64,000 nt of DNA from positions 1,922,001-1,986,000 of the forward strand of contig NZ_JACCFY010000001.1 of the NCBI RefSeq assembly GCF_013410745.1, written 5' to 3'. Source of the stretch: Nesterenkonia xinjiangensis (GTDB lineage: Bacteria > Actinomycetota > Actinomycetes > Actinomycetales > Micrococcaceae). The position numbers were made by a program, and so were the translations under genes. This document shows, piece by piece, positions 59,565 to 64,000 of the stretch; within the stretch, counting starts at the first letter, position 1, and every line of letters begins with the position of its first letter. Under the pieces are notes generated by a model. That model was not told the DNA's origin and did no database searches. It saw only the letters and a list, made by a program, of their open reading frames with translations.

Positions 59565-59659
59565 GGTCTGTCAGACCAGCGTTGGTAGACTTGCCGTCGG
59601 TGTCGTCGGCCCAAGGAGACGGCATTGACGTCGAGACGTCCCGCGCGGAACAGCGGGAC
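59565..59659 (+). promoter_or_regulatory. purA promoter and leader hairpins
   Basis: The leader contains GGTCTG-T-CAGACC (59565-59577), a TAGACT -10-like hexamer (59586-59591) and a GTCCCGC/GCGGGAC hairpin (59638-59659) just before the GAAGGAG ribosome site. Control of purine synthesis at either level is possible. Confidence 0.4.
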
Positions 59660-59674
59660 CCCTGAAGGAGCGAC

Positions 59675-60961
59675 ATGCCAGCCATTGTGATCGTCGGTGC
59701 CCAGTGGGGGGACGAGGGGAAGGGCAAGGCCACTGACCTGCTCGGCTCGCGAGTCGACTATGTGGTCAAGCCCAACGGCGGCAACAACGCGGGTCATACC
59801 GTGGTCGTCAGTGGGGAGAAGTTCGAGCTGAAGCTGCTGCCGGCGGGGATCCTCTCCCCGAATGCCGTGCCGGTGATCGGCAACGGCGTGGTGGTGAACC
59901 TGGAAGCGCTGTTCGAGGAGATCGACGGCCTCGAGGCGCGCGGCGCGGACACCTCACGGCTGCGCATCTCCGCCAACGCCCACCTGGTGGCCCCTTATCA
60001 CCAGACCATGGACAAGGTCACTGAACGGTTCCTGGGGAAGCGGGCGATCGGCACCACGGGTCGCGGCATCGGCCCGACGTACATGGACAAGGTGGGTCGG
60101 CTGGGCATCCGAGTCCAGGACATCTTCGACGAGTCGATCCTGCGGCAGAAGATCGATGGGGCGCTGCGGCAGAAGAACGAGCTGCTGATCAAGCTCTACA
60201 ATCGGCGGTCCATCACGGTTGATGAGATCGCCGAGTACTTCCTCTCCTTCGCGGACCGGCTGCGTCCGATGGTCGTGGACACCACGATCCTGCTCAACGA
60301 CGCTCTCGATGAGGGCGACGTGGTGCTGATGGAGGGCGGCCAGGCCACCTATCTCGACGTCGACCACGGCACCTACCCGTTCGTGACGTCGTCGAACCCC
60401 ACTGCGGGTGGGGCCTCGGTGGGTTCGGGCATCGGACCCACGCGCATCAACCGGTCCATCGGAGTGGTCAAGGCTTACACCACCCGTGTGGGTGCCGGGC
60501 CCTTCCCGACGGAGCTCTTCGACGAGTGGGGCGAGTTCCTGCAGAAGACCGGCGGGGAGTTCGGGGTGAACACCGGCCGTCCGCGCCGCTGCGGCTGGTA
60601 TGACGCGGTGATGGCCCGGCATGCATCCCGCATCAACGGATTCACCGATTACTTCCTCACCAAGCTGGACGTGCTGACCGGCATCGAGCGGATCCCGGTC
60701 TGCGTGGCCTATGACGTCGACGGTGTCAGGCATGACCAGATGCCGATGACCCAGACTGATTTCCACCACGCCAAGCCGATCTTCGAACACTTCGACGGCT
60801 GGACCGAGGACATCTCCGGAGCGCGCACCCTGGAGGACCTGCCCACCAACGCCCGGGACTATGTGCTCGCCCTGGAGAAGATGAGCGGCACCCGGATCTC
60901 CGGGGTGGGAGTGGGCCCGGGTCGCGATGAGGTCATCGCGGTGCGGGATCTGATCGACTGA
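59675..60961 (+). CDS. purA: Adenylosuccinate synthase
   Basis: A 428-residue enzyme that joins IMP and aspartate using GTP to form adenylosuccinate, the first committed step to AMP. The GTP loop is [11 protein letters not shown] (residues 11-21). Other hallmarks are [24 protein letters not shown] and the C-terminal GTP-base segment [20 protein letters not shown] lies seven bases ahead of the ATG. Two strong hairpins follow the gene. Length is that of the family. Confidence 0.97.
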   Translation: MPAIVIVGAQWGDEGKGKATDLLGSRVDYVVKPNGGNNAGHTVVVSGEKFELKLLPAGILSPNAVPVIGNGVVVNLEALFEEIDGLEARGADTSRLRISANAHLVAPYHQTMDKVTERFLGKRAIGTTGRGIGPTYMDKVGRLGIRVQDIFDESILRQKIDGALRQKNELLIKLYNRRSITVDEIAEYFLSFADRLRPMVVDTTILLNDALDEGDVVLMEGGQATYLDVDHGTYPFVTSSNPTAGGASVGSGIGPTRINRSIGVVKAYTTRVGAGPFPTELFDEWGEFLQKTGGEFGVNTGRPRRCGWYDAVMARHASRINGFTDYFLTKLDVLTGIERIPVCVAYDVDGVRHDQMPMTQTDFHHAKPIFEHFDGWTEDISGARTLEDLPTNARDYVLALEKMSGTRISGVGVGPGRDEVIAVRDLID

Positions 60962-61512
60962 CCGCTCTGCACCGGCCCGGTATCGGGCCGGAGCTCACAG
61001 TGACATCACGACGACGGCGGCTCCAGTGGGCCGCCGTCGTCGTCTGTGTGACCCTCCCGTGACAGATTCGGCGCATCGATGCTCGCCGAGGTGACCTCAG
61101 CGTGATTACTGCCGAGTAGCAGTTTCGATTTCTTGGGCCCGTTTCCGTGAATTCTTCGCGTCGCTGCGAGGGGCTTCTGCTCGGAGTCGCTAAAACGCGA
61201 AATCCCGGCGCCTGGACGGCGCTCTCGAGTCGTACGCCAGTGACGTGCAGTTTCATCGGCGCAGGTGAGTGGGCTCCGCCGGATGCTCGGGCGTGGGGCG
61301 GGTGTCAGCGGGTTTCGCCAGATGTACAGAGGCTGGGAAATGTCTGGCTCCAAGCTGGGGACTGTGCTAGGTTCGCTGATGGTTGCGTGACTCTCGTCAT
61401 GCCCATCAAAAGTTGAAATAACTGCGCGGTCACGAACATCTCAATTCGATGTAGCGGCTGTCCTCATGGAGGGCGAGCGCGGATCAGCACAAGGCACAAC
61501 AGGGGGACTTCC
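60962..61512. other. 551-bp spacer: terminators and long leader region
   Basis: The first 80 bases carry two hairpins. The rest has no recognisable gene and no RNA motif I can name. An extended -10-like TGTGC-TAGGTT is at 61363-61373, implying a ~130-base leader for the surface protein gene. This leader is less GC-rich (around 61391-61445) than its surroundings. Confidence 0.45.
60972..61043 (+). terminator. Tandem hairpin terminators after purA
   Basis: Hairpin 1: CCGGCCCG-GTAT-CGGGCCGG (60972-60991). Hairpin 2: a perfect 14-bp stem ACGACGACGGCGGC/GCCGCCGTCGTCGT (61008-61021 and 61030-61043) with an 8-base loop. Neither has a T-tract, as is common in actinobacteria. Confidence 0.75.
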
Positions 61513-64000
61513 ATGGGGAAGCCATTAGTTGCACCAGAAGAAAGACAAGGTCCACTACAACGGGGCTTGCTGAAGCGCTGTGCTTCGGCGGTCACTGCGA
61601 CCCTCGTGGCCGCAGGCTTGGCCCTGTCCGGCGCAGCGCCGGCCAACGCTGCACCCACCGATGTCTCCGAGGCGCTGGGCAAGTTCCTCGGTGGCCAGGC
61701 GGCGGGCATCACCCTCGATGACATCGCTGAGATCAACGGCGCATTCGCCGAGAACCCGAGCGGTGAGCACCCGATCGTCACGAACCCGCTGGGCGCTGAG
61801 GTGCTCAACGCCATCGGGGTAGACCTGGGCGACTCGCTCCAGCTCTTCGGCCCGAACGGCGTGATCCAGGTCGGTGCCGTCAACCAGTACGCCGAGGCTC
61901 AGGACAATGGAGACGCACGCGCGGCCTCCGGTGCCGTGAGCGACCAGGGCGCCATCTCCGTCGGCGGCTCTGACGAGTTCCCGGCTGACGCCTTCATCGA
62001 CCTGAGTGAGCTCCTCACCCAGGCGAGCGGCGGTGCTTCTGAGGGTCTGATCTCCGATCTGAGCCTTTCGGTCGGCGCACTGTCCTCCAGCATTGAGCAG
62101 CTCGACGGCGGCGAGCCCACCACCGATTACCAGATCGCTGGCGCGACGCTGAACCTCGAGAGCCCCGCCATCGGCGAGATCTACGAGAACCTGCTGGGCA
62201 CCGTGGACGGCCTGCAGGGCGGTCTTGACGGACTCTCCGGCTCGATCTCCAGCCTGCTGGACTCGCAGCTGAACCTCGGCATCCTGGACCTGAGCACGTC
62301 GGTGGACTTCACTCCGCCGGACCTGTCGCTCCTGCTGCCGGATGACGTCGTCGGCGAGAGCAGCGGTGTGACCGTTGACCTCACCAACGGCGCGGTGACG
62401 GTGGATCTGGAGACGCTGCTCGCGGCGAACCCGGAGCTGCCGAACCTCAACGACATGCCCCCGAACTCCGAGCTGCTCAGCGGCCCGGTCTTGGCGGCAA
62501 TCGCTGACGGCATCACCCAGGCTGTGACCGACATCGTGACGGAGATCGTCACCAACATCGAGGACACCATCCGGGCGACCTCGCTCACGGTGACTGTGGG
62601 CCTCAACATCATTCTCGCTGGCAGCGCTACCGTGACGCTGGACACCACGCTGGGTGAGCTGCTGGACGGTGAGGCTGAGGACAGCGTGACCGTTGAGTCC
62701 ACCGGAATCATTGGTGCTCTGCTGGGCGCGCTCGGCCTCGACAGCGTCGGCGAGCTCGGCGACCTGGTGCTGAACCTGGTCGGCGGCCTTGTGGGCGACG
62801 CCTTCGGCGAGCTTGCTGACCTGGAGACGCTGATCGACAGCATCACCGGACCGCTGGCGACTGAGGTCGTCGGCCCGCTGCTGGAGATCGTCACCCAGGT
62901 GGCCTCCTTCACCGTGAACGCTCAGCCTGAGGTCGGCGACCTCGGCGAGGGCTCTTCCACGGTCCGCGCGTTGCAGGTCAGCCTGATTCCTGCGGCCGGT
63001 CCGCTGGCCCAGGTGAACCTTGCTTCTTCGACTGTGCGAGGCACTGCTGTTGAAGCCATCGATCCGGCTCTGTCGGTGAACCCGGACACTGTTGCTCCGG
63101 GTGAGTCCACGGACATCGAGGGTACGGGTTACACCCCGGACTCCACGGTGACTCTGGAGATCACTGACTCTGAGGGCAACGTCCTCGAGACCATCCCCGG
63201 TGTCGAGACCGACGGTGAGGGCAACTTCACCTACGAGTGGACTGTCCCTGAGGGCACCGAGGCTGGCGACCTGACGGTTGTCGGTACCGATGACACCACT
63301 GATGAGTCTGCTGAGGCGACTCTGACGGTGACCGATGACGAGGCGGACATCGATCCGGCTCTGTCGGTGAACCCGGACACTGTTGCTCCGGGTGAGTCCA
63401 CGGACATCGAGGGTACGGGTTACACCCCGGACTCCACGGTGACTCTGGAGATCACTGACTCTGAGGGCAACGTCCTCGAGACCATCCCCGGTGTCGAGAC
63501 CGACGGTGAGGGCAACTTCACCTACGAGTGGACTGTCCCTGAGGGCACCGAGGCTGGCGACCTGACGGTTGTCGGTACCGATGACACCACTGATGAGTCT
63601 GCTGAGGCGACTCTGACGGTGACCGAGGACGACAACGGCACTGAGGTCGACGGCACTGAGGTCGACGGCACTGAGGTCGACGGCACTGAGGTCGACGGCA
63701 CTGAGGTCGACGGCACTGAGGTCGACGGCACTGAGGTCGACGGCACTGAGGTCGACGGCACTGAGGTCGACGGCACTGAGGTCGACGGCACTGAGGTCGA
63801 CGGCACTGAGGTCGACGGCACTGAGGTCGACGGCACTGAGGTCGACGGCACTGAGGTCGACGGCACTGAGGTCGACGGCACTGAGGTCGACGGCACTGAG
63901 GTCGACGGCACTGAGGTCGACGGCACTGAGGTCGACGGCACTGAGGTCGACGGCACTGAGGTCGACGGCACTGAGGTCGACGGCACTGAGGTCGACGGCA
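61513..64000 (+). CDS. Large repetitive surface protein (choice-of-anchor-G-like), 3' partial
   Basis: The frame is open to the window edge (829 codons seen). A signal peptide ends near AAPANA (residue ~46). The next ~450 residues (EALGKFLGGQAAGITLDDI, NQYAEAQDNGDARAASGAVS, DEFPADAFIDLSELL) resemble the N-terminal domain of actinobacterial choice-of-anchor G proteins. Two 97-residue Ig-like domains follow (VNPDTVAPGESTDIEGTGY, LTVVGTDDTTDESAEATLTV), nearly identical to each other. Then GTEVD is repeated at least 24 times as an acidic stalk. Membrane or wall anchor signals would lie beyond the edge. AGGGGG precedes the ATG. The first ~16 codons use AT-rich codons unlike the rest. Confidence 0.85.
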   Translation, partial: MGKPLVAPEERQGPLQRGLLKRCASAVTATLVAAGLALSGAAPANAAPTDVSEALGKFLGGQAAGITLDDIAEINGAFAENPSGEHPIVTNPLGAEVLNAIGVDLGDSLQLFGPNGVIQVGAVNQYAEAQDNGDARAASGAVSDQGAISVGGSDEFPADAFIDLSELLTQASGGASEGLISDLSLSVGALSSSIEQLDGGEPTTDYQIAGATLNLESPAIGEIYENLLGTVDGLQGGLDGLSGSISSLLDSQLNLGILDLSTSVDFTPPDLSLLLPDDVVGESSGVTVDLTNGAVTVDLETLLAANPELPNLNDMPPNSELLSGPVLAAIADGITQAVTDIVTEIVTNIEDTIRATSLTVTVGLNIILAGSATVTLDTTLGELLDGEAEDSVTVESTGIIGALLGALGLDSVGELGDLVLNLVGGLVGDAFGELADLETLIDSITGPLATEVVGPLLEIVTQVASFTVNAQPEVGDLGEGSSTVRALQVSLIPAAGPLAQVNLASSTVRGTAVEAIDPALSVNPDTVAPGESTDIEGTGYTPDSTVTLEITDSEGNVLETIPGVETDGEGNFTYEWTVPEGTEAGDLTVVGTDDTTDESAEATLTVTDDEADIDPALSVNPDTVAPGESTDIEGTGYTPDSTVTLEITDSEGNVLETIPGVETDGEGNFTYEWTVPEGTEAGDLTVVGTDDTTDESAEATLTVTEDDNGTEVDGTEVDGTEVDGTEVDGTEVDGTEVDGTEVDGTEVDGTEVDGTEVDGTEVDGTEVDGTEVDGTEVDGTEVDGTEVDGTEVDGTEVDGTEVDGTEVDGTEVDGTEVDGTEVDGTEVDG
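63058..63626 (+). repeat. Nucleotide-perfect duplication of an Ig-like domain
   Basis: Positions 63058-63335 and 63349-63626 are identical over 278 bases, including silent sites, with a period of 291 bp (97 codons). This indicates a very recent duplication or ongoing gene conversion. Confidence 0.93.
63637..64000 (+). repeat. GTEVD tandem repeat array (15-bp unit), runs off the window
   Basis: At least 24 copies of GGCACTGAGGTCGAC without a single base change, continuing past the edge. The opposite strand reads open only as a by-product of the repeat. Confidence 0.95.

Noticed and set aside
61044-61512. A riboswitch or cis-regulatory RNA ahead of the surface protein gene
   Set aside because: The leader is long, but I could not match it to a known riboswitch core. 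A covariance-model search would be needed.

Overview
The window is high-GC (roughly two-thirds G+C by eye) with actinobacterial hallmarks. These include a DUF3151 gene near class II fructose-bisphosphate aldolase and adenylosuccinate synthase, an Lrp-BrnFE amino-acid exporter, two ECF42-type sigma factors with DGPF/YciI partners, many apparently leaderless genes, a glutaredoxin/mycoredoxin-like protein and a surface protein resembling the actinobacterial choice-of-anchor G family. A Micrococcaceae member such as a Nesterenkonia-like organism fits, but that placement is inferred from gene content and not tested. I see no tRNA, rRNA, CRISPR array, prophage or intact insertion sequence.

Layout. 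1-700: relics of a copper P-type ATPase (with a CsoR-like operator) and an MFS pump. 0.7-4.1 kb: ATP-grasp, membrane and VOC proteins and a LysR regulator. 4.4-8.6 kb: PrpF-type isomerase, TctC and a fused TctA-TctB, which looks like a tricarboxylate uptake and isomerisation operon. 8.7-13.3 kb: membrane protein, an ArsR/AHSA1/RibD-C operon, a glutaredoxin, and ECF42 module 1. 13.4-17.7 kb: FecCD-type ABC importer plus MFS behind a Fur/Zur-like box. 17.9-20.5 kb: a divergent ArsR/SRPBCC pair and a DHA2 pump. 20.7-25.6 kb: a two-gene operon for a single-pass membrane protein and a very long acidic-repeat surface protein whose frame is broken three times. 26-29 kb: two methyltransferases (one behind a second Fur/Zur-like box), a lipoprotein and a TetR regulator. 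29-35.1 kb: a three-gene, translationally coupled module (Na+ symporter, ThDP enzyme, 2-hydroxyacid dehydrogenase) divergent from a PucR regulator. 35.1-38.7 kb: NAD(P)-binding protein, AraC regulator, ECF42 module 2. 38.7-46.3 kb: UvrA2-like ABC protein, OsmC, a second ATP-grasp protein, MFS, Lrp-BrnFE. 46.3-61 kb: GntR, fba, LysR/racemase, HAD, a phosphonate/phosphite-type ABC importer, DUF3151, secreted lipase, thymidine kinase, SRPBCC, DUF421, purA. 61.5 kb to the end: a large repetitive surface protein cut by the window edge.

How the genes work together. Most units are small regulator-plus-target modules: LysR/PrpF-Tct, PucR/SSS-ThDP-dehydrogenase, Lrp/BrnFE, ArsR/AHSA1 (twice) and ECF42/DGPF (twice). 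Several nutrient importers sit beside stress regulators and exporters. The most unusual items are: (i) two ECF42/DGPF modules, each with a TGTCGR...CGNC promoter-like motif; (ii) an ArsR/SRPBCC pair whose start codons are 16 bp apart, with overlapping -10 elements and apparently leaderless transcripts; (iii) three dispersed intergenic long palindromes sharing the arm CGAKTGGKSGATTY; (iv) a ~1.9 kb acidic tandem-repeat array with three single-base lesions that together restore the reading frame; (v) the same type of 15-bp acidic repeat, plus a nucleotide-perfect 278-bp duplication, in the surface protein at the right edge.
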